From assembly GCA_007118895.1 (NCBI GenBank), contig SKQS01000128.1, positions 1-39,273 on the forward strand: 39,273 nt of DNA. Reading direction: 5' to 3'. The notes below the pieces were generated by a model, which was not told where the DNA came from, made no database searches, and worked only from the letters and a program-made list of their open reading frames with translations. Made by a program: the position numbers and the translations under genes. Numbering within the stretch: position 1 is the stretch's first letter; each line of letters starts with the position of its first letter. This DNA comes from Wenzhouxiangella sp. GTDB taxonomy: Bacteria; Pseudomonadota; Gammaproteobacteria; Xanthomonadales; Wenzhouxiangellaceae. Below are positions 18,801 to 29,100 of the stretch, in pieces.

Positions 18801-19763
18801 GACCAGCTCACCGTCGCGGTAAAGCCGCGTGCCGTGGTTGATCCACTGTTGCCCCCGGGCATCGGTTCTGGTCAGAACGAAGTGATGGAAGTCGTACGGC
18901 GCGGATTCGATTGGCACAACGCCGCGTTGGTCAATGCGCATCAGGCGACCGAATGGGGGCGTGCCGTTCATCGTCGTCAGCCAGCCCTCGGCCGTCCAGG
19001 ACATCCGTCTTCGATCCCACTGGACTTGCGGGATGGGAATGGTTTGGGAGCCATTCCGGCCATTCAGATCGATCAGTTCAAGACCGGACGGTGTCAGCAC
19101 GCCCAATTGACCCTGGGGATTGTTGGCCAGTGCCAGCGCCGGCCCCTCCAGCGCGTCAATCAAGCGGCGGCTGCGATTGTCGGCCGGGTAATAGGCGATC
19201 ACATCGGAGCGGTCGGTAGCAACGAAAAGCCGATCGCCAGCCGGGTCGGGGTGGATTAGCTCAAGGCTATCGAAAGCGGCGATCTGACGGGCTCCGGTAC
19301 CGGGCTCCCAGCGCATCAGCCGCTCTCCCTGCGCGTACCACAACCCGTCCTGGTCGACGCGCAGATTTTCGCGGCTGGTCCGACCGATCCCCTGGTAGCC
19401 GCCCTGCTTGCTGAACGTGCCAAAATCGCCGTTCTCGAAGCCAATGACGAGCCTGCCGGGGACGCTGATGACCCGGCTGAGTCGGTTGCCGGGCATGGCC
19501 GGCTTCGAATCGGCGTTGAAGTGGGAAAACCCGAATCCATCGAAGCGGGCCAGTCCGTCATGGGTGCCCAGCCATAGCGCGCCCTTGTCGTCGACGGCCA
19601 GCGAGGTGACCGTATCCACCGGCAGGCCATCGGCGGCCAGCCACTGGCCGGAGACGATATGACTGGGCGCCGGGGCTGCCAGGCTCATCGATGCGCCTGC
19701 TGCCAGCCAGGCCAGCAGCAGCGACAGTCGCGACAGCAGTTGTAAAGGTGTTGGCTGAAACAA
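15825..19763 (-). CDS. Hybrid two-component system protein (propeller sensor, kinase, receiver, AraC output)
   Basis: The product has 1,312 residues. In order: signal peptide (about 1-29); two-component-regulator beta-propeller repeats (about 35-640, e.g. GALWLGTHDGLARFD, GRLWVNTNNGIYAV, GRIWFPNQHGVVVI); Y_Y_Y domain (about 690-760); membrane helix (about 766-786); HisKA with phospho-acceptor His837 (ISHELRT); HATPase (N box DNAIKFSP, G box DSGPGIAP and GLGLGLAL); receiver with Asp1108 (VVDAQMPEMDG) and Lys in EKPF; and an AraC-type DNA-binding domain (about 1205-1305). One chain thus links periplasmic sensing to transcription. The start appears to be TTG at 19763, the only one that keeps the signal peptide. 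No good ribosome site precedes it, and a mobile element begins 17 bp upstream. It is divergent from the giant DUF11 gene. Confidence 0.92.
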   Translation of the reverse strand: MFQPTPLQLLSRLSLLLAWLAAGASMSLAAPAPSHIVSGQWLAADGLPVDTVTSLAVDDKGALWLGTHDGLARFDGFGFSHFNADSKPAMPGNRLSRVISVPGRLVIGFENGDFGTFSKQGGYQGIGRTSRENLRVDQDGLWYAQGERLMRWEPGTGARQIAAFDSLELIHPDPAGDRLFVATDRSDVIAYYPADNRSRRLIDALEGPALALANNPQGQLGVLTPSGLELIDLNGRNGSQTIPIPQVQWDRRRMSWTAEGWLTTMNGTPPFGRLMRIDQRGVVPIESAPYDFHHFVLTRTDARGQQWINHGTRLYRDGELVHVGEHPINDFVFDRYGQVWLATSRGGLKRLTEPVMYSACRQGDCLDDPNTYLVTEHGDGLLIGNQFALYHHDPAAATWERLMWFLPLGAVVDGEDLLIGGSGLCRLQSDGSCAGGQPEPQLEIRLLMRDRGDAIWMGSDRGLYRRAADGQWSDQPLSAAFVRTAVNIDNQHLAFGTMSDGVLMASIDSPQEPLSVIADSGNGLASNSVRSLHALADHRLLVGLEDRDMCLLDPGQGVERCISVADGLPHHSVHRMIKDDYGRLWVNTNNGIYAVYIEHLIDFFEGRAENLTTRRFDSRDGMPGNEGNGNLHQAGTRTADGRIWFPNQHGVVVIHPDRLQAMEHLLRANITPLGHSEGEQLRLPPEARLLRTRLEATALRGKDAVQFRYRLGEQAAWHFVGNQTELAFESLSPGSYRLQVQARYHDGQWPAEATTLAFEVPPRLTERGGYWLILGLGGLLLLAGLFWREHTQVVRLERTVDQRTTDLRQALTTVKAQASSIRSTANRRHQLFLAISHELRTQLTLVLGPLRDQNEPPDSAQLKRMRRSAEQMQSLIDQILELEQLGYIRSDETRPVSLSPLLERVMETASPAAEEKSVRIQKRIHALDDPPWLQADSVRLERALAIVLDNAIKFSPRGGSVRLGLDRPVYGRHVTIVIEDSGPGIAPDRREVLFEPFVRGDTDRPGLGLGLALCRRIVEQHSGTITIGDSDLGGASFTLEFPLVDKPDETPVLPASGATKILVVDDNAGIRAHITEILDGRYQVLQAQSGTEGEKLASSERPDLIVVDAQMPEMDGFELLQRLRERDETATTPVILCTAHGHRETEARAFRAGADHYLEKPFSAEQLLIRIERLLSRTLPEQRSGTQSGAESEKPSSAAVITSTFMTRLDQVLTEQLENPELDIDDVAALVGTSRASLYRRLETLSQTTPAEYIRNFRLRRAAEMLRQSDTRIAQIAFAVGFRRQSAFTRAFKAHYQCTPSEYRSADKDAKA

Positions 19764-19779
19764 GGGTGCCGGTTTCAGG

Positions 19780-19948
19780 CTAGCCTGGATAATTCATGAA
19801 CTCGCGCGTTGATCGCGCAGGATATTGTTCGCACAGTGGATTTTGCGATGGAGCGCCGTATCGGGCGATACGGCCGACTGAGCAAAATCCACTGTGCGGA
19901 CAATAGACTAGTGAGGGCGCGCGTATGTTCATGAATTATCCGGGCTAG
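19780..19948. mobile_element. 169-bp MITE-like palindromic element flanked by CTAG
   Basis: 18-bp terminal inverted repeats (19784-19801 and 19927-19944, CC[T/C]GGATAATTCATGAAC) lie inside CTAG on both sides (19780-19783, 19945-19948), which may be the duplicated target. Nested inside are 22-bp arms with one mismatch (19825-19846 and 19882-19903) and a perfect 9-bp central hairpin (19855-19863 and 19866-19874). It has no coding capacity. It occupies nearly half of the 371-bp gap between the hybrid sensor and the giant gene. The parent transposon is not identifiable here. Confidence 0.75.
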
Positions 19949-19979
19949 TGCCCCATATCTGCGATTTACCGCAGTGTAA

Positions 19980-20002
19980 CCCCCGAATTGATACGTAGGG
20001 GG
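19980..20002. promoter_or_regulatory. Candidate operator CCCCC-N13-GGGGG containing TACGTA
   Basis: An inverted repeat with 5-bp arms and the inner palindrome TACGTA (19992-19997) lies about 130 bp before the giant gene and just outside the mobile element. The rest of the leader (20003-20134) shows no convincing -35/-10 pair. A regulator site is possible but unproved. The ribosome site GAGG (20123-20126) is 8 nt before the ATG. Confidence 0.25.
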
Positions 20003-20134
20003 AAATAATTGAGAAACTCGGGAAACCCAATCAATGGCGATTTGGTACATTATCCTGACGGATGAAAGGGGTAAAACCAGCGCCCGCTGTCCTTGATGTC
20101 TATCACTTCAAATATCTGAACCGAGGTTTGAGTA

Positions 20135-23100
20135 ATGAGTCGACTGAGTGGTGAATGGGGGGCACGCATCCAGCGTGGCCACGATGGTAATGGGTTGCAG
20201 GGCAGGGGGCACGAACAACGCCGGCTCCGCGGTCGATTCAGGACGCTCCTGCTGGCCGCTGCCGCATTGTTGCTGGCAGGGCAGGGTGCCGCGCAGGACC
20301 CGAACATTACCGAAACGGTGCCCGCCGAGTCCTTTCTGGGCGAGCAGTTTTGCTTCACCACGGAATTTACCAATGACGGCGCCACCGGCTTCGGCCCCTA
20401 CCTGCAGCTGGTGCTGCCGCCGGAGCTGATACTTGATTCAGCCCAGGTCTACGGTGCTGCGCTGGGCGGCGGGCTTCAGTTTATTGGCACTTTCCCGGTC
20501 GATCCCGATCCCGGCGTCACCGAAACCGAGCTGACCGACCCGCGCATCAATCAGCCGGTACTGGGTCCGGAGGGCTTTAGCCTTTACCTGCTGGTGCTGC
20601 CGGTCGGCTCGCTGGTTGACGGCGCGCCGCCGCTGCCGGTCGATATCTGTCTGACCATCGACCCCGATGCGGTGGTTGGCGAGCCGCTGCCGATCAGCCT
20701 GACGCCGGTCTACCAATTCGGCGATACCGCCACCGGCGCCAATGGCCCGATCATCGGTGATTTGGTCGAGCAGGAGGTGGTACCCACCGTACTGCTGTTT
20801 GAAAAGACCAACAACGCCCCGGAAAGCGAGCGGCCGCCTGGGGCTACCTGGCCCTACACCTACACGCTGACGGTCGATATCGCCAACACCGCGACCATCA
20901 ACCCGATCACCATTACGGATGAGCTACCGGGTGATTTCCTGTACGAGATCGGCTCGGCGGACATCGTCGCCGGGGACAACTGCTTGATCAGCCAGGAACC
21001 CGATGGCCTTTCCCCGGGTGGCACGCTGATCGTGACTTGCGGTGAGAACGTTGGGACCACAGGCGGTGGCGATATCGTCATCACCTACTCTGGCCACATC
21101 GTCGACATTCTGGATGAGACGACCTGTGCTACCAGCCCGGTTCTGAACGACGCCTCGGTGGAGGCGACCTATGTCGACCAGGGCGGCACGCCCATTCCGC
21201 TACCGCCGGTGTTCGACGACAGCCTGGTCACGGCCAAGCATGTCGCGCTGCAGAAATCGGCCTCGCCCGGCCAGCTGATTCCCGGGAATACGGTGACCTA
21301 CACCCTGGCCGGCCAGGTCACTGATTTCGGTGATGTGTCCGAGCTGGTGATTACCGACGTGCTGTCCGACGGATTGGAGTTCATTGGTACCAGCGTCACC
21401 GTCAACATTGGCGGCACCCCGGTCACGGTGGCGCCTGATGTCACCATCAATCCCAACGGCACGACCACCATCGTGCTCGAGATTTCCGACGCCTACTTCG
21501 CCCAGACTCCTGCGACCCAGATCGATGCCAGTACCGCCCTGAGCATCAGCTACCAGGCCGTGGTGCTGCAGGAGTACCGCGAAACCAACGCACCAGTACT
21601 GGCCGCCGACAGCCTGCCCAATTCGGTGATCGCCGACTACGACATGGTCCAGGGTGCTCTGGCCTGTGAAGAGGACAGCAGCGCGAGTATTGGCATTGTT
21701 CCGGTAGAAGTCATCAAGTCCATTGTCGACCCGCAACCGTTCTACGAGCCGGGAGACCTGGTGCAGTTCCGCCTGCGCCTGGACGTGCCGTCTGGCGATA
21801 CCCGCGACATTATCTTTACCGACTTCCTGCCGCTGCCGGTGCTGCAGGTTGGCGATGTCGATCTCACCTTCAGCCTGGATTTAAACGACTGCCCAGCCTC
21901 GGCCGGCATCTGCAGGGGACCGAATGACACGCTGGGCCTGGTGCCAGACTCGATTACCGCCGATCCCGCGCTAAACGCCATCCAGATCGAGTGGCAGGAC
22001 ATCGACACCACCTCGGGCCAGATCATCGAGGTCGACCTGTACACCGTCGTGACCGATGATCCCTTTCCCGACGGCCTGTTCCTGACCAATATCTTCCAGG
22101 CGCAAACCTCCAACACCCCCGGCGATGTAGCGGTGGGTACCGGCCCGGTCCAGATCCAGGTCGGCGCGCCGGACCTGGTGATGACCAAGGGCGTGCTGGC
22201 CACCGACGGCGACGGGGTGATCGATCCGCCACCGTCCAGCCTGCCGGTGAACGGCAATATCAGCGGCGTCGAGGCCAGTGACGAAATCACTTTCCAGCTG
22301 ACCATCGAGAACATCGGTGCATCGCCGGCCTTCGAGGTAACCATCCTCGATGATCCGCCGGCCGGGCTGATCGGCTGTACGCTGGATACCGTGGTCAACG
22401 GCGACGGCATCGTGCTGGCCACCACCGGCGACCTGTTCGATATCAATGATCCGCTGGTGCTGACCGATCCGCTGCCCGGACGCACCGACCCGACGGGTCC
22501 GCCGTTTGGCGCCGAGACCGCGTTGGTGACTTTCACCTGCACCGTCGATCAGAGTGTGCAGCCGGAGCAGCTGCTGACCAACTTCGCTACCGGCGCCTAC
22601 ACCTCTCAGCCTGGCGGCCCCCAGTTCCCCGGGATCGAAGATGAAGCCGATATCGGCGTGGCCTCGGTCGAGACGGAAAAGTCGCTGGTCGCCACCTCCG
22701 AGGCGCATACCAGCGATACCGCCAGCCCGCCACGGGTGGCGATTGGCGAAATCGTGCGCTACCGCCTGGCCACCCGCATTCCGCAAGGCACCATGCCCAA
22801 CCTGCAGATCGAGGACTTGCTGCCGGCCGGCCTGCGCTTCTTCGATGACGATACGGCCACCCTGGCCTTTGTTTCGGCCAGCGGCGGCAACGTCAGCTCG
22901 TCCACCTTGAGCGGTGCTGGCCTCAACGTTGCCGGCACTTCTCCCAACGTGACCCCGACCTTCGTCATTCCGGGCTCGGCGATCAGCCCGGCCAGCTTCG
23001 GCAGCGGCACCAACCCGGTATTCAGCCTAGGCACTGTGGTCAACGAAGAAAACAATGACACCCCGGAGTGGGTGGTCATCGAGTTCAACGCCCTGGTGCT

Positions 23101-26100
23101 CAACGCCGGCAGCGCCGGAAACAACCGCAACAACCGGTTCAGAGTGCTGATGGACGGGGAACAGATTGGACCGCAGTCCAACCAGGTCCAGGTCCGGCTG
23201 GTCGAGCCGGCGATCAATATCGTCAAGAATGCCGACCCGACGAGTGGTCAGGCCGGCACCCTGGTCGATTACACGGTCACCCTGTCGGTGCTCACCGGCG
23301 AAAACCGTGCAGATGCCTTCGATGTGTTGCTGACCGACACCCTGCCGGCCCTGGCGCAGCTGGTACCGGGCAGTGTCTCGGTGGCGACCAATGCCGCCTG
23401 CAGCAGCCCCGGCATTACCGACAACACGGCCGGCAATACCGTCGAGCTGCTGTTTGATCAGCTGCCGACCGGATGCGTGGTTACCGTCGACTACCAGGCG
23501 ACCCTGACCATCGACGTGATTCCGGGCACCACGGTAAACAACACTGCCAACCTGGCCTGGACCAGCCTGCCTGGTACAGGCACCGATCCCAACCCCACCG
23601 ACTCGGTCACCCCGGGCGACAGTGGCGATCCGGATGGCGAGCGGACCTACTCCGGCAGCAATGGCGCCCAGGTCACGATTGATTCCGTGGCGCCGGCCAA
23701 GTCAATTGTCACTACCTCGGAAGCGCATACCAGTGGCAATAATCTGGCCATCGGTGAGCTGGTGACCTACCGCCTGGCGGTTCAACTGCCGCAGGGCACC
23801 TCGCCGGACTTTGCCGTGATCGACCAGCTTGATCCCGGCCTGGCGTTCCAGGCCGGCAGTGCACGCCTGGCTTTCGTGGCCAACGACGGCGGCATCAGCT
23901 CCAGTGATCCGGCGATCGGTACCGGCCCGCAGATTACCGGCGACAGCCCGGCGGTCAGCCCCACCTTCGTCATCCCGGCGGCCAACATCATCGCCACCGG
24001 CGACCCCCAGACCGAAAGCACGACCGTGCGCTTCGAGCTGGGCACGTTGACCAATGCCGATGATGATGCCGATGCCGAATTCGTGGTCATCGAATTCGAC
24101 GCTCTTCTGCTCAACATCGCCGGCAACGTCGCTGGCGTGACTCGCAACAACAGCTTCACCGTCGAGATCGGCGGCACGCAGAACGGCCCGGTTTCCAACA
24201 CCCAGCCGGTGGTGGTAGTCGAGCCCAGCCTGGTCGGGCTGGACAAGAGCGCTGACCCCGACAGCGGTGATGCCGGCGACCTGATCGACTTCAGCGTCGA
24301 GTTCAACGTGGCCTCCGGCGCCAATAACGTCGCCGCCTTCGATGTCATTCTGGCCGATACTCTGCCGGCCCAGATGGCGCTGGATCTGACCTCGATCAGC
24401 GTGACGGCCACCGCTTGCGGGCCGCTCCCGGTCGAGGACGACCAGTCCAGCGGCAACAGCGTGCTGCTCGAGTTTGCCGTGCTGCCGCCAGGCTGCCAGA
24501 TCGAAGTCAACTACACTGCCGAGCTGCTGGTCGCGGTCACGCCGGGACAGGTGCTGACCAATACCGCCAACCTGACCTGGACCAGCTTGCCGGGCGCCGG
24601 CACGGACACTCCGGGTGCGCCGGGCGATGTCGACGGCGAGCGCACCGGCGACGGTGGCGTCAACAGCTACTTCGACAGCGACGATGCCGATGTGACCATC
24701 GATGCGGTCACCCTGGCCAAGACCGTGGTTGACACCTCCAATCCGTTCACCGGCGATGATGAAGTCCGGCCGGGCGTGGATGACCTGGCGATCGGCGAGA
24801 CCGCCACCTTCCATATCACGGCTACCATTCCTGAAGGCACAACGCCCGAGGTGATCATTACCGACACCGTGCCGTATACCAACGGCGTGATGGAAGTGGT
24901 CAGTGCCCAGGTGATCAGCGTTGGCAGCAATCTCAGCCCTGAGAATGATCCGCCCATCATCACCATTTCCGACAACCAGCTCGGCGACGGCATCGATGAC
25001 ACCGTGGTGTTCAATTTCGGTGAAGTGATCAATCCTCCCGGTGGTCCGGGCGGGGCAGCCAGCCAGATCACCGTCGAGGTGGTCGCGCTGGTGCTTGACC
25101 TGCCGGCCAATACCAGTGGTGATCAGCTGACCAACACTGCGCTGGTTCAGTTCGGACCTGGATTGAGTGGTTCGGCCAGCGCCGGCGTGGATATCGTCGA
25201 GCCGTTTTTGAACCTGACCAAGACCGGTGACATCACCCAGGGCGATGCCGGTGACCTGGTGACCTTTACCCTGGAACTCCGCCATACCTCGGCCTCGACC
25301 GCGGACGCACATGATGTGTCCATCGTCGACAACCTGCCGGCCGGTCTGGTGCTGGTGGCTGGCTCCCTGCAGTCGATCAGCGGCCCGGCGCCGACTTCAC
25401 TGACCGAGCCGGGCAACGGCATCGAGGTGGTCTGGGATGTGTTCGAGCGTGGTGAAGTCGCCGAAATTCAATTCCAGGCGACCCTGGCGATCGGCGTGCA
25501 GCCGGCCGAAGTGGTAACCAACACCAGCCAGGCTGCCTGGAGCTCGATGCCGGGCCTGCCGCCCGAGCAGCGTGTCTATGGCGACAGCGACGGACACAGC
25601 ATTACCATCACCGAGCCGGGCGTGGTCAAGACGATCATTAATACCTCCAACCCGGATACCGGCAGCGACCAGTTCGGCCCCGAGGTCGATCTGACCATTG
25701 GCGAGTCGGTGACCTACCAGATCACTGTGACCTTCCCGGAAGGCACCAGCGAAGAGGTGGTCGTGCGCGACCAGCTGCCCACCGGCAGCTCCATCCTTGA
25801 GCTGGTTTCAGCCGAACTGGTCTTTATCGGCGCCAATCTGTCCGGCGCGGGCCTGAGCCTGGGTGATCCGGGCGTGGCCAGCGACAGCAATAGCGATGGA
25901 TTCGATGACCGCGTGCAGTGGAACCTGGGCACCATCGTCAACGACCCCGATGGCGTGGTTGACGAAGACGACACCCTGGTGTTCGAGGTGGTTGCCGTGG
26001 TGGTCGATCAGCCGGTCAACCAGAGTGGTGTGGTCGAGCAGGTCAATACCGCTACGCTCAATACCGCAACGGTCGGGCCGATCTCCGGCACGGTGGCCAT

Positions 26101-29100
26101 CGACATCGTCGCCCCGAGGCTTCTGATCGACAAGGCGGTGACTGATCCCGCCGACGGCTTTGTCGAAGCCGATCAGCTGGTTACCAACACCCTGACGATC
26201 CGGCACGCGACCTCGTCACCGGCTTCGACCGCGCCGGCCTACAACGTGACCATCACCGACACCCTGCCGCAGCCGGGTGTGAGCTGGGAGGATGATGCGA
26301 CCGTGGTCAGCGACTGTCCGGGGCTGAACGTCAATTCCGGCGCGGCGCCCGTGATCGAATTCAGCTTCGACCAGTTCAACCTGGACGATGGGCCGGCCGA
26401 CAACGGCGTGTGCACGATCAGCTACCAGGTCAGAACCGACCTGACCGTACAGCCCAACCAGTCGTTTACCAATACGGCCAGCATGGCTTATGACTCCATG
26501 CCGGTGTTCGTGGCCGGCCAGACCCGGCGTCTGACCGATGCCGACTCGGCCGAGATCACGGTGATCGCGCCGGCGCTGGTCAAGGTTTCGCTGCTGACCA
26601 GCCTGGACGATACCGGCTCCAGCCAGCACGACCCGGCGCTGTTTGACCTGGCGATCGGCGAGGAGATCACCTATCAGATCACCCTGATCCTGCCAGAGGG
26701 CCTGACCGTCGATGCCGTTGTCACCGACACCATGCCGCTGGACGGCGCCACGACGCTGCTCGAGGCGGTCGGCGCCAACGTGGTCAGTACTGGCGGAAAT
26801 ATCTCGACCACGCTGCCTGGCACACCGGTGTTCAGTGATGTCTCCGGCGATGGCGTCAACGATACCGTGACCTTCAACTTCGGCGACATCACCAACACGC
26901 CTGATGGCGTCAGCGATGAAAACGACCGCATCGTGCTCAACGTGGTCGGTCGGGTTCGCGACGTGCCGTCGAATGTCGATTCCGATGTGTTGGTCAACCT
27001 CGCCGAGTTCGATTTTGCCACCGGCAACCTGAGCGATACCGCCGATGCCGAGATCGTTGAGCCGGACCTGGCCTTGAGCAAGTCCATGGGCCCGATCGTC
27101 AACGGCGCCGTGCAGGTCACCCTGACAGTGACCAATACCGGCACCGCGCCGGCCTACGACATCAGCGTTTCCGATGTGCTCGATGAGTCGGTGTGGGATG
27201 TATCCGCGCTGTCAACGGTATCGGTCAGCACCGGCTTCTCGCTGAACGTGGTGCCGGGCCCCGGCGCCGGTGAGCAGACCGTGCTGTTCGAGACCAATCC
27301 GGGCGCGACGCCGCCAGGCTTTATTCCGGTCGGCAACGCGGTGACCGCGGTGTTTACGGTGCCGCTGGCCCAGCTGCCGCCTGTGCCCAACCCGGTGGTC
27401 AACCTCGCCGATCTCGACGATGCCTGCTCACTGCCCGGCGGTTGCGCCCCCGGCGGCAATGGCCGAACCCAGCCGCCTGACCAGGACGACGCTCAGATCG
27501 GCATCCCAGACCTGGTGCTGGAAAAGACCGCTGCGCTGGAAGTCGATGCCGATGGCTCCGGGGATGTATCGCCCGGCGACACGCTGCGCTACACCCTGGT
27601 GCTGACCAATATCGGCGCCGCCACGGCTACCGGCGTGGTGATCACCGATGCGCCCGATGCCTTGACCACCCTGGTCAATGGCTCGGTCACCACGACCCAG
27701 GGCAGCATCGTTACCGGCAACAACCCGGGTGATGCCACCATCGAGGTCGATATCGGCTCCGTGACAGCCAGTGGCTCCGTGACCATCACCTACGATGTGG
27801 TACTGGCCAACCCCTTCCCGGCTGGCGTGACTGAAGTTGTCAACCAGGCGCTGGTCAACTCCACCGAGCTGCCGCCGGGCGTCAGTGATGACCCCGATAC
27901 CCCGACCCCGGATGACGAGACGGTGGTGCCGGTCAACGCCGAACCTGATCTGACCATTGTCAAGAGCGATGGCGGCACTACCACCACGGCCGGCGGCACC
28001 ATTATCTATGTGCTGCAGTACGAGAATGTCGGCAATCAGGACGCCACCGGGGTGTTCATTACCGACACCGTGCCCGATCACACCAGCTTCGATCCGACCA
28101 ACAGCAGTGCCGGCTGGAGCTGTGTGCCCGATAACAGCGCCGGCAGTCTGTGCACGATCACTATCGGTGACCTGGATGCCGGAGATGGCGGCTCGTTCAA
28201 CTTCGCCGTGATCGTCGACAACCCGCTGCCGGCCGGCGTTGACCAGATCGACAACCTGGCGACCATCAGCGATGACGGCGCCAATTCCGACGAGCCGATT
28301 ACCGACACCGACGACGAGTCCACGCCGGTGGTCGCCGAGCCGGCGCTGTTCATCACCAAGAGCGATGGCGGCGTGACCGCTGTGCCGGGTGATGTTGTGG
28401 TCTACACCCTGAACTACGGCAATAACGGCGATCAGGACGCCACCGGCGTGTTCATCACCGACACCGTGCCCGATCACACCAGTTTCAACCCGGCCGCCAG
28501 CACCACCGGCTGGAGCTGTGTGCCCGACAACAGTGCCGGTAGCCTGTGCACGATTTCCATCGGCGATCTGGACGTGGGCGATACCGGTTCGGTGACGTTT
28601 GCGGTGACCGTGGACAATCCGGTACCGGCCGGCGTTGATCAGATCGACAACCTGGCCACCATCAGTGATGATGGCGCCAACTCCGACGATCCGATTACGG
28701 ACTCCGACGACGAGGTCACGCCGGTGATCGCCCAGCCCGCGCTGTCGATCAACAAGGACGACGGTGGGGTAACGGCCGAGCCTGGCGATGTGGTGGTTTA
28801 CACCCTGACCTTCGCCAATACCGGCAACCAGGATGCCACCGGGGTGTTCATTACCGACACCGTGCCGGATCACACCAGCTTCGACCCGGCCAGCAGCAGC
28901 GCCGGCTGGAGCTGCGTGCCTGACAGCAGTGCCGGCAGTGTGTGCACTATTCTGATCGGCGATCTGGATGCCGGCGACGGCGGTTCGGTCAGCTTCGCGG
29001 TGACGGTGGACAACCCGCTGCCGACCGGTGTGACCGAGATCTTCAACATCGCCACCATCAGTGATGACGGTGCCAACTCCGACGAGCCGATCACCGATTC

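Noticed and set aside
19775-20050. A 91-codon minus-strand frame before the hybrid sensor
   Set aside because: It is formed largely by the palindromic element and has no ribosome site or similarity.
23702-25312. A 536-codon minus-strand frame within the giant gene
   Set aside because: Composition mirrors the sense repeats and no family pattern is visible.
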